A stretch of DNA of 64,000 nucleotides from G963556115 sp963667375 (GTDB lineage: Bacteria > Planctomycetota > SZUA-567). This document shows positions 18,064-27,489 of the stretch, piece after piece. The first letter of the stretch is position 1. Every line of letters begins with the position of its first letter. The notes beneath the pieces were generated by a model. It saw nothing but the letters and a program-made list of their open reading frames with translations, had not been told where the DNA came from and did no database searches. The position numbers were made by a program, and so were the translations under genes. The stretch lies in contig OY763323.1 in the NCBI GenBank assembly GCA_963667375.1, forward strand, positions 3,596,001-3,660,000. Reading direction: 5' to 3'.

Positions 18064-18759
18064 ATGAGTTTCGCATTAGGGGTAATCATCTTCTTCGCCT
18101 TGGGCATAATAATCGGCGGAGTTATCGGTCTGGTTAACGGAGTAATCGTCACCAAGCTCATGATCACGCCTTTCATTGTCACGCTGGCTATAGGAAGTAT
18201 CTGTCGCGGTATCGGCATCTCAATCTCTAACCAGCAGACAACACCACTTAATTATATGAACTCTTTTCTTAATTCGAAGATTCTCGGTATCCCGCTCACC
18301 CTTATAATCTTTCTGATTATATCCGTGATCTTTGACCATATCCTGAGACGTACTGTTTTCGGGCGTCACCTCTATGCTATCGGAAATTCACCTGAGACGG
18401 CACGAAAAAGTGGGATAATCGTCAACCGGAGGATTATCTCAGCATATATTATCTGCGGTAGCCTCGCCGGACTTTCAGGAGTCATCCTCTCAGGTCAGGT
18501 CGGAAGCGTCGGTGTCAGCTTTGGAGAGGGAAATGAATTTCTGGTTATATCGGCAGCACTACTCGGCGGAATGAGTCTCTTCGGCGGCAAAGGTTCTATT
18601 ATTCCTGGAGCATTTATCGGTATTCTCCTCGTCACGACCCTGATGAATGGTCTGGCCATGGCCAACGCCTCTCCCTATATCTATACAATTGTCAGAGGCT
18701 GCATTATCTTTCTGGCGGTAGCTCTTGATTCCGTAAATTACAAAGGAGAACTCCGTTAA
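18064..18759 (+). pseudogene. N-terminally truncated RbsC-type permease
   Basis: 231 codons matching the last two thirds of a ribose-type permease. It starts inside a helix before the GGVIGLVNGVIVTKLMITPFIVTLA motif and runs through AALLGGMSLFGGKGSI to a normal C-terminus (DSVNYKGELR). Compared with the 315-347-aa permeases in this window it lacks about 90 N-terminal residues, including the LxxGIDLSVG stretch. The frame is the same as that of the Amt-GGDEF gene, whose stop lies 24 nt upstream across a T8 run. GGAG precedes the ATG, so some translation is possible. No ATPase or binding-protein gene accompanies it. Best read as a deletion remnant. Confidence 0.75.
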
Positions 18760-19199
18760 AATAAAAGACAAACAGCTCAAGATAACATTTAAAATTTTCC
18801 AGCGGCAATATTATACAGCCGGAATAGCAAACAAACCGGATACCAAAAACATTGTACGCTGCCCTAAACGAAGGCAGCGTACAATGTTTCAAAGCAGTAA
18901 ATACCGTACCTTTTAACCGGCTATTTCTACAGATTATGCTTTCACAGTCAATTTGTTTCCAGCTTTCAGTTATTCCATAATTAGCACCTGCCGTTTGTCA
19001 GCAGCATAACGGCAGTTATGAATAGTTACAGCATACAGGCAAAGCCGCAATACCACAAAAATACAGCCACAATGCTTATAATCACAGCAAACCGGAGTAT
19101 GCTAAAATTTACGCTGACGCGCGACGAAATGCGGATTATCGGAGAGTAGTACAAGACAACAGCAACTGTTTACAAACAACAGCAGCACCTGAAGAAAAC
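18760..19199. other. Intergenic region between permease relic and LacI gene
   Basis: 440 bp between convergent genes. It holds the strong hairpin at 18847-18889, a smaller one at 18988-19015 (CTGCCGTT/AACGGCAG) without a T-run, and a 16-codon frame at 19099 that I do not accept as a gene. Confidence 0.55.
18847..18889. terminator. Perfect 17-bp hairpin after the permease relic
   Basis: Arms 18847-18863 and 18873-18889 are perfectly complementary, with a 9-nt loop. The 5' arm starts with three A's and the 3' arm ends with three T's, giving a bidirectional terminator-like structure 88 bp past the permease relic's stop. There is no longer T-run, so termination is likely but not certain. Confidence 0.6.
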
Positions 19200-20210
19200 T
19201 TAACCAATCGCAGAAGATTCCCGCAGCACCAGCTTGGGTTCAAGCAGAAATTTTCTCGGACTGCCGTCACTGGAATTTATCAGGCGAAACAGCTCCGCGG
19301 TTGCGAGTTTACTCATCTCTTCAATCGGCTGAGCCACAGATGAAAGTGCGACCCGGTACTTCGAAGACATCTCAATATCATCAAAACCGATAACCGCCGC
19401 CTGCTCCGGAATCTTTATTCCTTCTTTAATCAGACCATCGAGCATACCGATAGCCACATTATCATTGAGAACAAATATCGCGGCTCTATCCTCACGCAGC
19501 CTGTTCTCATCGACAAGGCGTTTGGCCACCTCATACCCTTCCTCATAGGTCTTGATCGAATTATAGCATTTTACCGGCGTAGTATCCCCAGCCTCCTGTA
19601 AAAATGCGAAAAAACCGTTTTTACGCTGTACCAGACTATAACATTCATATCCTGAGAGCAGAATATAATTCTGAACTTTGAGTTTATTGAAATATTCCGC
19701 CGCCAGATAACCACCCTTAAAGTCATCGACACAGACATAACTGTATGCGTCATCATTATCAAACAGATTAAAGAGAACAAACGGTGTGGCATGACTGGAG
19801 AGAAAATCAATGGTTGGAGAACAGTTCGAAGTAGATGCCAGCAGTATCCCGTCAACACTCCGGTTGATCAGAGCTTTAGTAAGATGTAGCTCGCGCTTGG
19901 TATTCCAGCCGGAACTGCATAACAGCATCAGATAATCATTTTTATATAGAATTGATTCGATATACTTTGCAACCTCGATAAAATACGGATTGGCAAGCTC
20001 ATCAATAACCACACCAATGGTATTGGTCTTCTTGGTCGAGAGAGCTCTGGCGAGCTCGTTGGGCTCATAATTGTTTTCATCAATAATCTGCTGCACATGG
20101 AACTTGGTCGCTTCCTTTACCAGATCAGACCCGGATAACACTCTGGAAACTGTAGTTTTGGAGACACCAGCGAGCCTTGCGATATCACCTATGGTTAAAT
20201 TCTGTCCCAT
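19200..20210 (-). CDS. LacI-family transcriptional regulator
   Basis: 336 aa from the ATG at 20210 (AAGGG 5 nt upstream; the frame reaches a GTG at 20216). Residues 1-55 are the LacI helix-turn-helix (LTIGDIARLAGVSKTTVSRVLSG) with the hinge helix NELARALSTKKTNTIGVVIDEL. The rest is a type I periplasmic-binding-like effector domain (NPYFIEVAKYIESILYKNDYLMLLC). It is the last gene after a sugar ABC operon and probably represses that operon through the paired sites at 24853-24918. Confidence 0.92.
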   Translation of the reverse strand: MGQNLTIGDIARLAGVSKTTVSRVLSGSDLVKEATKFHVQQIIDENNYEPNELARALSTKKTNTIGVVIDELANPYFIEVAKYIESILYKNDYLMLLCSSGWNTKRELHLTKALINRSVDGILLASTSNCSPTIDFLSSHATPFVLFNLFDNDDAYSYVCVDDFKGGYLAAEYFNKLKVQNYILLSGYECYSLVQRKNGFFAFLQEAGDTTPVKCYNSIKTYEEGYEVAKRLVDENRLREDRAAIFVLNDNVAIGMLDGLIKEGIKIPEQAAVIGFDDIEMSSKYRVALSSVAQPIEEMSKLATAELFRLINSSDGSPRKFLLEPKLVLRESSAIG

Positions 20211-20340
20211 TATCACCCTTACAATGACTATTGAAACCCTTGAAGTACTATAATAATTTTGTGCTTAAAATATTCATTTTTACCGTCTAATATTAGTATA
20301 TTTATTTTTATAATTCAAGTTTTTATCCAAATTAATATAA

Positions 20341-20378
20341 ATATTGCCTGCAATAAAGTCATATATTACAGGCAATAT
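20341..20378 (-). terminator. Hairpin after the binding-protein gene
   Basis: Inverted repeat ATATTGCCTG/CAGGCAATAT with an 18-nt loop, 15 bp past the stop at 20393. On the minus strand it runs into T-rich sequence. It may separate the abundant binding-protein transcript from the LacI gene. Confidence 0.55.
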
Positions 20379-20392
20379 CTCTTGTCAGTCTG

Positions 20393-21322
20393 TTATTTCT
20401 TGAGAATTGATGGCAGTTCTGCCTTGCCAACAATCATAACACCGGTATCAACCTTTGGAGCAACAGTCTTTCCAGCGATAGCATCTGCAGCAGCCTGAAC
20501 ACCTTCATAACCCATCTTGAATGGATTCTGAACTGCAGAAGCCTGAATCAGTCCGGTATCGATAGCTGAGATAACATCTTTTGACATATCAAAGCCAACA
20601 ACCTTGATCTTACCAGCAACGCCCTGTTCCTCAATAGCACGTGAAACACCAACAGTAGAACCTTCATTGCAGGCAAAGAAACCGGCAAGGTCAGGATGTG
20701 CATTGATAATATCAGTTGCCTGGTTCAATGCCATGACTTTATCACCGTTGCAGTACTGCACAGTAATAATATCGATATCCTTGAAATCCTTCTTGATGCA
20801 ATCAGTGAATCCCTGTTCACGGGCGATAGCAGTACCTGAACCTGGCTGAGCGTTGATAATAGCGACCTTACCCTTGTTATTGATCTCTTTTGCCAGACGT
20901 TTTGCCGCCATCGCACCTGCCATATAGTTATCAGTTGCCAGGAAAGAAACATAACCATCGGTATCAACAGAAGAGTCGATAATAACTACCGGTATCTTAG
21001 CTTCTACAGCACGGTCAACGACACCTGCCAATGCCGCCTTATCAGAAGGAGCAAGCAGAATTGCATCAGCTTCCTGATTGATTGCATCCTCAACCATGCG
21101 GATCTGTTCATTAGGATCAACCTTACCAGCCGGAGCTCTGAATGAAATTTCAACTCCGCCAAGCTCCTTGGCCTTGGTTTCAGCACCCTCTTTCACCTTC
21201 AACCAGTGTTCATCCTGAGAGTCCATTGTCACAAGCACAAACTGTTTGGTATCAGCCGCTTTTACACTGAACGAGGTAAAAGCACAGACTACTGCAACAC
21301 ATAGCAATGCAAAATATTTCAT
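20393..21322 (-). CDS. Periplasmic sugar-binding protein (RbsB type)
   Basis: 309 aa from the ATG at 21322, with AGGAG 7 nt upstream. The open frame extends 37 codons further, but that part lacks a ribosome site. Signal peptide MKYFALLCVAVVCAFTSFSVKA, cleaved before ADTK. Ribose-binding-protein fold: FVLVTMDSQDEHWLKVKEGA, DAILLAPSDKAALAGVVDRAVEAKIPVVIIDS, FFACNEGSTVGVSRAIEE, and a C-terminal QNPFKMGYEGVQAAADAIAG that is strongly RbsB-like. It serves the permease and ATPase encoded upstream. The ligand is probably a pentose or hexose. Confidence 0.93.
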   Translation of the reverse strand: MKYFALLCVAVVCAFTSFSVKAADTKQFVLVTMDSQDEHWLKVKEGAETKAKELGGVEISFRAPAGKVDPNEQIRMVEDAINQEADAILLAPSDKAALAGVVDRAVEAKIPVVIIDSSVDTDGYVSFLATDNYMAGAMAAKRLAKEINNKGKVAIINAQPGSGTAIAREQGFTDCIKKDFKDIDIITVQYCNGDKVMALNQATDIINAHPDLAGFFACNEGSTVGVSRAIEEQGVAGKIKVVGFDMSKDVISAIDTGLIQASAVQNPFKMGYEGVQAAADAIAGKTVAPKVDTGVMIVGKAELPSILKK

Positions 21323-21445
21323 TAATAATCTCCTTAAAACATTGAAGATGCCTTTACAGGCAAAAAATATAAACAAGACACAACATAATACCACGACATC
21401 ATCCATGGTACAAACAAACGTATATAATGACACAACTGAATAAGC

Positions 21446-22081
21446 TTATTCGAAGAACTTCAGAACCTCGGTGCACATAGCCTGCCCCAGTACAGCATGT
21501 GATTTTTCATCAAGATGAATTCCGTCTACAGTACTTGAGACCACATGCTCACCGGAATTAAAGCACCTGATACCGCGTTCGAGCATGACCGCCGAGATTT
21601 CACCGGCAAGTTTCCGGGATTTTTCACCGGCACCGGTAAACATCTGTGAGATCGGTGACTCCTCAATACCCGCCAGTGGCGGCGGACAGACGACCAGAAT
21701 CTCAGGAACACGGTAATACCAGTCAAGCGGCTGCTGAATAATCTTCACCAGAGTCTCAATTCCCAGAGCGATATCCTGCGGTGAAAGTGAGAACCTTAGC
21801 TTCAGATCATTGGTGCCCAGCATTATAATTACCAGATCCAGCGGCGAATGCGAGAGCAGAATCGGTATCAATTGCGCGACGCCAGATTTATAACCTTCTA
21901 TCGGATCCTCCCAGGCAGTGGTTCTGCCGCACAGACCCTCTTCAATCACATAATAATCTGCACCCAGTTTTTCCTGCAGTATCCCGGTCCAGCGGGTTTT
22001 ATAATCATATCTGCCAATTCCTCCAGGCATATATCCCCAGGTGTTGGAATCCCCAAAGCACAAAACATTCTTTCTATCCAT
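21446..22081 (-). CDS. SGNH/GDSL-type esterase
   Basis: 211 aa; ATG at 22081 after GAGGAA. Block I is VLCFGDSNTWGY (nucleophile Ser in GDSN), block III IIMLGTNDLKL (Asn), and block V VDGIHLDEKSH (Asp-x-x-His). All catalytic residues are present. No signal peptide is visible, so it acts in the cytosol. Homologues deacetylate acetylated sugars or act on lysophospholipids and thioesters. Its place inside a sugar ABC operon, between permease and binding protein, suggests removal of an acyl group from the imported sugar. Confidence 0.85.
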   Translation of the reverse strand: MDRKNVLCFGDSNTWGYMPGGIGRYDYKTRWTGILQEKLGADYYVIEEGLCGRTTAWEDPIEGYKSGVAQLIPILLSHSPLDLVIIMLGTNDLKLRFSLSPQDIALGIETLVKIIQQPLDWYYRVPEILVVCPPPLAGIEESPISQMFTGAGEKSRKLAGEISAVMLERGIRCFNSGEHVVSSTVDGIHLDEKSHAVLGQAMCTEVLKFFE

Positions 22082-22107
22082 ACTATTCCTCACTAATACG
22101 CTATAAG

Positions 22108-23061
22108 TTACTGCTTATTTCTGAAACGGTCGATAAATACCGCCCCGATAATTACCATACCGATGACAATCTGCTGCCAGAAAGCGGAAATATTAAGCAG
22201 ATTCAGACCATTACGCAAGACTCCGATCACAAAGGCTCCGATGGCGGTTCCGGTTACAATACCCTCACCTCCGAGTAGACTTGTACCGCCGATAACAGAT
22301 GATGCGACCGAGTCCATTTCATAACCGGTTCCGGCAGTAGGCTGACCGGAGGCGATACGTGCCGCCAGAATAACACCGGCACAGGACGCAAGAAATCCAC
22401 TTACCACATATACCGAAATCAGCACAATATTGGTGTTCACACCAGACAGCTTGGTCGCCTCAAAGTTACTGCCGGTAGCATAGATATAGCGTCCGAGCTT
22501 GGTCTTACTCAGAATAAACCAGAAGATCAGAAACAGAAAGAACATGATAATAACCGCTACCGGAATGCCGGCAAATTTACCGCTGCCGATATACTTGAAG
22601 GCTTTGGGCAAACCGCTAATCGGGATACCGCCGGTAAGCACCAGCGCTGCTCCCCGGACAATACTCATAGTTCCAAGGGTTACGATAAACGGCGGCAGCT
22701 TGCCATATACGACAATAACCCCATTCAATACGCCCACAACCGTACCAGCCAGAAGCCCAAAGATAATGGCCAGCGGTATCGGATACCCCGCAACCAGCGA
22801 CATTGAGGTTATTATCCCGGAAAGAGCAATATTCGAACCGATCGAGAGATCAATACCGGCAGTAATTATCACGTATGTCTGACCGATCGCGATCATAACA
22901 ATTATCGAAGTCTGCAGGCAAACCGTCAGTAAATTATTCTGTGTAAAGAAATAAGGACTGGAAAATGAAAAGAACAGCATAAGCAGGACCAGACCTGATA
23001 AGACCGAGAACATCTGAATGGTCTCTCTTGAAAATCTTTGACTCTGAAGTTTTGTTGCCAT
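22108..23061 (-). CDS. Sugar ABC transporter permease (RbsC type)
   Basis: 317 aa; ATG at 23061 after GGAG. Full-length ribose-type permease with VIITAGIDLSIGSNIALSG, VVGVLNGVIVVYGKLPPFIVTLGTMSIVRG and SSVIGGTSLLGGEGIVTGT. The N-terminus is cytosolic, followed by 8-10 helices. It is 141 bp after the ATPase gene and 26 bp before the esterase. It is the channel subunit of the 19-25 kb importer. Confidence 0.93.
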   Translation of the reverse strand: MATKLQSQRFSRETIQMFSVLSGLVLLMLFFSFSSPYFFTQNNLLTVCLQTSIIVMIAIGQTYVIITAGIDLSIGSNIALSGIITSMSLVAGYPIPLAIIFGLLAGTVVGVLNGVIVVYGKLPPFIVTLGTMSIVRGAALVLTGGIPISGLPKAFKYIGSGKFAGIPVAVIIMFFLFLIFWFILSKTKLGRYIYATGSNFEATKLSGVNTNIVLISVYVVSGFLASCAGVILAARIASGQPTAGTGYEMDSVASSVIGGTSLLGGEGIVTGTAIGAFVIGVLRNGLNLLNISAFWQQIVIGMVIIGAVFIDRFRNKQ

Positions 23062-23202
23062 CAATTAACTCCTTAGTTGCTATTAATAACCGAAACAATA
23101 CCGCATACACAGATTGCACCGCGTAAACCCGCGACTTAACACACGAACACATTTAATAATTAATCAAGTTATTGGCGGAATACGATTCCGTAGAGAATGC
23201 AC

Positions 23203-24699
23203 TTACAATGTTGCGTAATGCATGATTTTTTCCTGAGTTGTCCCCTCGTCTCTGGTATCCAGAACCGCCTGACACTTGCCGCTGGCCATTACCACAAGAC
23301 GGTCAGTTAGACCGAGAATCTCCGGCAGCTCGGATGATATCAGCACTACCGCCACCCCCTTGAGTTTGAGAGCATTGAATATTTTATAAAACTCTACCTT
23401 GGCATTGACATCAATGCCACGTGTCGGTTCATCAAAGATAATGACCTTCGGATTATGCATCAGCCACTTGCCGATTACGACCTTCTGCTGATTTCCGCCA
23501 CTCAGATTATTTACTATCTGTGAGATTGACGGAGTCTTTATATTCAGTTCTTCAACCTTGGATATTGCCCGAGAAGACTGCTTTCTTCTGGAGATCACCC
23601 CAAAATGCGAACAGATATCGCTCAAGGTCGGAAGGACCAGATTATCCGATACCGACATCCGCACCGCCAGCCCTTCACGTTTTCTGTCTTCCGGCGCATA
23701 GACGATACCTTCCTTTATTGCCCCGCGTTCAGAGGTCACATTTATACTTCTGCCCTCCATTATAACCTCTCCGCCGGTCTTCTTTATCGCCCCGAAGATT
23801 GTCTTTGCCACCTCGGTACGCCCTGCTCCGACCAGACCGAAAATTCCCAAAGACTCACCACCATATACGTCAAAGCTCACATCAGAAATCAAGCCGTCAA
23901 CCGTAAGATTCTTTATCTCGAGAATCTTGCTCCGGTTTTCATTTGGTTCAACATAAGGGAATTTTTCCTTGATACTCCGTCCTACCATCATCGTCACAAG
24001 TTCATCGATATTGGTATTTTTAAACTCCACGGTATTGATAAACTCACCGTCACGGTACACTGTCACCCGGTCACAGATATGCTTGAGTTCATCGAGTTTA
24101 TGGGAGATATAAATAATACCCTTACCGTCGCTGCGCAGTTTATGAATTATTTTGAAGAGTTCATCCACCTCACGCCCTGAGAGTGAACTTGTCGGTTCAT
24201 CCATTATTATAACTTCCGCATTCTGCGAGAGTGATTTGGCGATCTCGACGATCTGCTGCTTGGAGATTGAGAGCTCTGAAATTTTGCTCCTGGGATTTAT
24301 CCCCTCATGAAAGGAATCGATAATTTCAGCAGCCCGTTTATTCATCAGCCGTTCATTGACCACCATTGAGCCGCGCATGTCCTCCCTTCCCAGGAAAATA
24401 TTCTGAGCGACAGTTAGATGTTTACAGAGATTGAGTTCCTGATGAATAATTCCAATACCCATATCCTGAGCCCCGCGCGGAGAATCAATAACCACCTTCT
24501 CACCACGCAGAAAGATCTCCCCGGCATTGGCCTGATAAATTCCCGCAAATATCTTCATCATGGTAGATTTACCGGCACCATTCTCACCCAGAAGGCAATG
24601 CACCTCACCCTTCTTAAGCTGGAAATTTACATTATTCAGCGCCATTACCCCTGGAAATTCTTTGCTAATTCCCTTTGCCTCCAATAAGACCTCACTCAC
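23203..24699 (-). CDS. Sugar ABC transporter ATP-binding protein (RbsA type)
   Basis: 498 aa, GTG start with AGGAG 6 nt upstream. Two ABC domains: Walker A GENGAGKST, signature ELSISKQQ and Walker B VIIMDEPTSSLS in the first; the degenerate GLVGAGRTE, the signature LSGGNQQK and Walker B VIIFDEPTRGID in the second. It is the first gene of its operon, with candidate operators 155-220 bp upstream. Confidence 0.95.
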   Translation of the reverse strand: MSEVLLEAKGISKEFPGVMALNNVNFQLKKGEVHCLLGENGAGKSTMMKIFAGIYQANAGEIFLRGEKVVIDSPRGAQDMGIGIIHQELNLCKHLTVAQNIFLGREDMRGSMVVNERLMNKRAAEIIDSFHEGINPRSKISELSISKQQIVEIAKSLSQNAEVIIMDEPTSSLSGREVDELFKIIHKLRSDGKGIIYISHKLDELKHICDRVTVYRDGEFINTVEFKNTNIDELVTMMVGRSIKEKFPYVEPNENRSKILEIKNLTVDGLISDVSFDVYGGESLGIFGLVGAGRTEVAKTIFGAIKKTGGEVIMEGRSINVTSERGAIKEGIVYAPEDRKREGLAVRMSVSDNLVLPTLSDICSHFGVISRRKQSSRAISKVEELNIKTPSISQIVNNLSGGNQQKVVIGKWLMHNPKVIIFDEPTRGIDVNAKVEFYKIFNALKLKGVAVVLISSELPEILGLTDRLVVMASGKCQAVLDTRDEGTTQEKIMHYATL

Positions 24700-24852
24700 A
24701 AGACTCTCCTCATATCACAACTTATTAATCGGAACAATCAGCACAACCAACACAATTCTATATATAAAGCGAATATACGACCTTGTTCACGCCCGCTAAT
24801 TTTCGAGCCTGACCAATATGATTTGACAATATTTTGTATGAACAGCCACTTA

Positions 24853-24918
24853 TGAAACCGATACCATTTGGTATGAAAAAAATTTGACCAAGCTTTTGAA
24901 ACCGATACCATTTAGTAT
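24853..24918. promoter_or_regulatory. Two direct-repeat LacI-type operators
   Basis: The 17-base string TGAAACCGATACCATTT occurs at 24853 and again at 24897, exactly 44 bp (about four helical turns) apart. Each contains a palindromic core: ATACCATTTGGTAT at 24861-24874 and ATACCATTTAGTAT at 24905-24918. The pair lies upstream of the ABC operon whose last gene encodes a LacI regulator. The arrangement fits cooperative repression by that protein. Confidence 0.65.
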
Positions 24919-25943
24919 CAAAAAAAAACAAACACAAAATCACACCACAATTATTCTACACATTGATAGTATAAATCATAAAAAACACTAAGCAATTTAT
25001 TTACAGGTATTTTTTTTAAAAAAACCTAATTTCAAATCAAAACAAGACAATATAACGGTTATTATAAAAAACCGTCTAACGTCCTAAAAAACCCACTGCA
25101 TCAAATACATAATACTTCATTTAAAATCATTTAATAATATAGCTGCTAATAATAAAATACCATATTACATAGCGTATATTCACCTGCAAAAACGATAAAT
25201 TCATATTTTATATTGCGAGATAAGTTTAATATTCGACACCATAATACAAATCACAATGCTGATACAGATTTCTCAATATTATTCTTATTAAAAAGCATTA
25301 TTACAAATAAAGGAATTCTCCGGTTTTTTTAATTAGCTCTAAATTATAATTATACATCCTCGCTGCACCCCAAGATAAAATTGTTAGCAACCATTAATTA
25401 AAACTCCGCCACTGCCCTCTACATCAAACCACAACGACCATCCTGTCTATCAAAAATTTTATAGCTCCATGTATAACTCATATAGACTCACCACCCTGCA
25501 AATTTCAGATTGCCAACAATAAACCGCAAAAATTCAATTAACTGCTACGGACAATAACTAACTATTGTAATTCAACCAAGATTATTCTTTATCCCAGATA
25601 AGCATGGTAATTTTCTTAAATTCTCGCTATTTAATAATAATATTAATAATTTCATCAACTCTCACCGGATTTATTAAATTTTTAACCCCAATTATATTTC
25701 AACACAACACAATTATTAACAGAATATTACGCCCAGCAAACATAATGTTATCAAACCACTAACACATTTGTTTGAAACATACGTGAATATGCTTTGTAAC
25801 ACTTTATAACACTATATATATTATCTTCCAAACAATAAGCACAAATAACTTGCTACACTACTTGTTACCGGTTACTGTTTTAATACACTATCTAACTATC
25901 AATATTATGTTTAAAACATTACAATAAAAGGGAAGGATATACG
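24919..25943. other. 1-kb AT-rich gene-free region
   Basis: No frame over about 60 codons with coding character, no tRNA and no tandem repeat. A/T runs are frequent and a small hairpin (ACGGTT/AACCGT) occurs near 25056-25075. It must contain the promoter of the 111-aa gene at 25944, whose leader is also AT-rich. The length is unusual for this densely packed window, so an RNA gene or an eroded region is possible; I cannot support either. Confidence 0.5.
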
Positions 25944-26279
25944 ATGCAGCTGGCGGAATTAGTAGATGAATACGATTTTTTTGTACGGCAGAGCAACGAG
26001 ATTATAAGGACTATTTTTCAGCATATGCCCTGTCACAGTTTTTTACTCAGTCAGCTCCGGCTGAACTACAGCACCACCCCGAATGAAGTACACCGCAAAC
26101 TTAAATCACTGAGCAGCGAAGATATTCACCTGCTGCGCAATAATGTCTCCTGCTGCACCTGCACCCCTGATGATCATTACCGCAGCCATCCTGAAGATAT
26201 CTGTATGAAAGATCAGATCAGAGTTCTTCTCGACAACTACCTCGAATGGAAACAGCTTGAAGCAAGAGGCAACCTATAA
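25944..26279 (+). CDS. Hypothetical Cys/His-rich protein, 111 aa
   Basis: ATG after GGGAAGGA. No signal peptide or membrane helix. The N-terminal half is helical (LAELVDEYDFFVRQSNEIIR). Then come PCHSF and, near residues 69-87, NNVSCCTCTPDDHYRSHPEDIC. The Cys and His spacing (CCxC, H, H, C) could bind a metal, or the cysteines may be redox-active. The C-terminal helix is IRVLLDNYLEWKQLEARG. No family recognised. It stands alone between a gene-free kilobase and a strong terminator. Confidence 0.65.
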   Translation: MQLAELVDEYDFFVRQSNEIIRTIFQHMPCHSFLLSQLRLNYSTTPNEVHRKLKSLSSEDIHLLRNNVSCCTCTPDDHYRSHPEDICMKDQIRVLLDNYLEWKQLEARGNL

Positions 26280-26341
26280 GCAGTCAACTGCTGATAGTTC
26301 AGTTTAATATATCCTTTTAAAACTTTTTATTTGAATGTACC

Positions 26342-26388
26342 AATTATAAGACGTGACTGGCTGAAATAGCCGGTCACGTCTTATAATT
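26342..26388. terminator. Strong bidirectional terminator
   Basis: 21-bp stem (26342-26362 with 26368-26388, one G-T pair) and a 5-nt loop. Both ends are AATT-rich, so it can serve the plus-strand 111-aa gene and the minus-strand gene ending at 26514. Confidence 0.75.
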
Positions 26389-26513
26389 ACGCCAACAGAT
26401 AAGAGCTTATTTATAAATGTTATATATCCACCTGCCAGCACCGTATGCAGCCTGTAAAAGCTTTTATCCCGTATTAAATTCAATACTTTTCGCTACTGAC
26501 GCTATAGCATTTA

Positions 26514-27473
26514 CTATTTTTCACCGCTGCCGAATATAAGAATCGGTTCCTGCATATCAGGATCTATACGGTATATATTACTCAGATCCTCCGCAACCGA
26601 AAACCTGGCAAAGACCGTATCGCTCGTCACATTTCTGGCTTCGATTATTATGCGTCCAGCAACCGTATTATCCGTATTCTGCGCCTCGTACAGTGAATAT
26701 GGACGATTAGCGCCATTAAGACTGGTCAACGCCGTAGGCAGCTCTTCAAGGAGTATTACAGCCGTAGCAGCTTTTACTCCGATACTCTTATTCACCAGTA
26801 TATACTCGCCATCAGGACGCACTGCAACTGTGCCTTCATGCGCCACCTTTACACTCTGCCCCTTAGTATCAAAGGTAAAATTCAGTTTAAATTCCCCGGA
26901 ATCGTTTACTGCCGCATCATAAACCGCGGTATTATTCTGTTCGATATTGACTACCCCTGACAGCAGCAGCGACTTACCTCGATCATACAGCCTGAGTTCA
27001 AATAGCAGCATTCCCTCATCCAGAGTCTTGAGCGTCAATACCCCACTACTCAATTCGGTACTGTCGGATCGGCTATACATTCCCTGCTGAACCACTGCCG
27101 TATCACGACTGCTGATATTCTTGAGTAAGACCCATGCCGATCCTCTAGCCGGATCCATATAATATACTCTGCCACCTGCCGAGACCGCAAAATGATAGAA
27201 TGCCGTATACTTCGAACCATCCTCAGAATCATTTCCTGCAGATAAGAGCACCACCTGCTCATTATTAACAATATCATCACCGGTTATAACAATACGTTTT
27301 ACCGGATCCTTACCCATAATATCCAGCGCCTGCCAGACCAGATCATAAGCCGCTTCAGCAGCAATAATATTATTCTCCGGGACGACATCAGGTCCGCCAA
27401 CCGCTGCCTGGCCCTGCCCACTAATCATCAGAAAGCTTAGCAGCAACAGCGCTAAATTACCTATGAACTTCAT
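26514..27473 (-). CDS. Secreted protein of unknown function
   Basis: 319 aa; ATG with GGAG 5 nt upstream. Signal peptide MKFIGNLALLLLSFLMISGQGQA, cleaved before AVGG. The mature part looks all-beta: repeated strands with VVLLSAGNDSEDGS, GGRVYYMDPARGSAWVLL, EFKLNFTFDTKG and GEYILVNKSIG. There are no catalytic motifs or anchoring sequence that I recognise. It lies 16 bp after the small membrane-protein gene, so the two are probably co-transcribed and may form a cell-envelope pair. Confidence 0.7.
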   Translation of the reverse strand: MKFIGNLALLLLSFLMISGQGQAAVGGPDVVPENNIIAAEAAYDLVWQALDIMGKDPVKRIVITGDDIVNNEQVVLLSAGNDSEDGSKYTAFYHFAVSAGGRVYYMDPARGSAWVLLKNISSRDTAVVQQGMYSRSDSTELSSGVLTLKTLDEGMLLFELRLYDRGKSLLLSGVVNIEQNNTAVYDAAVNDSGEFKLNFTFDTKGQSVKVAHEGTVAVRPDGEYILVNKSIGVKAATAVILLEELPTALTSLNGANRPYSLYEAQNTDNTVAGRIIIEARNVTSDTVFARFSVAEDLSNIYRIDPDMQEPILIFGSGEK

Positions 27474-27489
27474 TATTACTCCGTTTCAT

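Noticed and set aside
16165..18759. Insertion sequence or transposon carrying the Amt-GGDEF gene
   Set aside because: No transposase, terminal inverted repeat or target duplication could be seen at either edge.
18988..19015. Hairpin CTGCCGTT/AACGGCAG as terminator of the LacI gene
   Set aside because: Only 8 bp, 185 bp past the stop and without a T-run on the relevant strand.
19099..19149. 16-codon plus-strand frame with GGAG before ATG (MLKFTLTRDEMRIIGE)
   Set aside because: Too short to support, with no neighbour that would explain a leader peptide.
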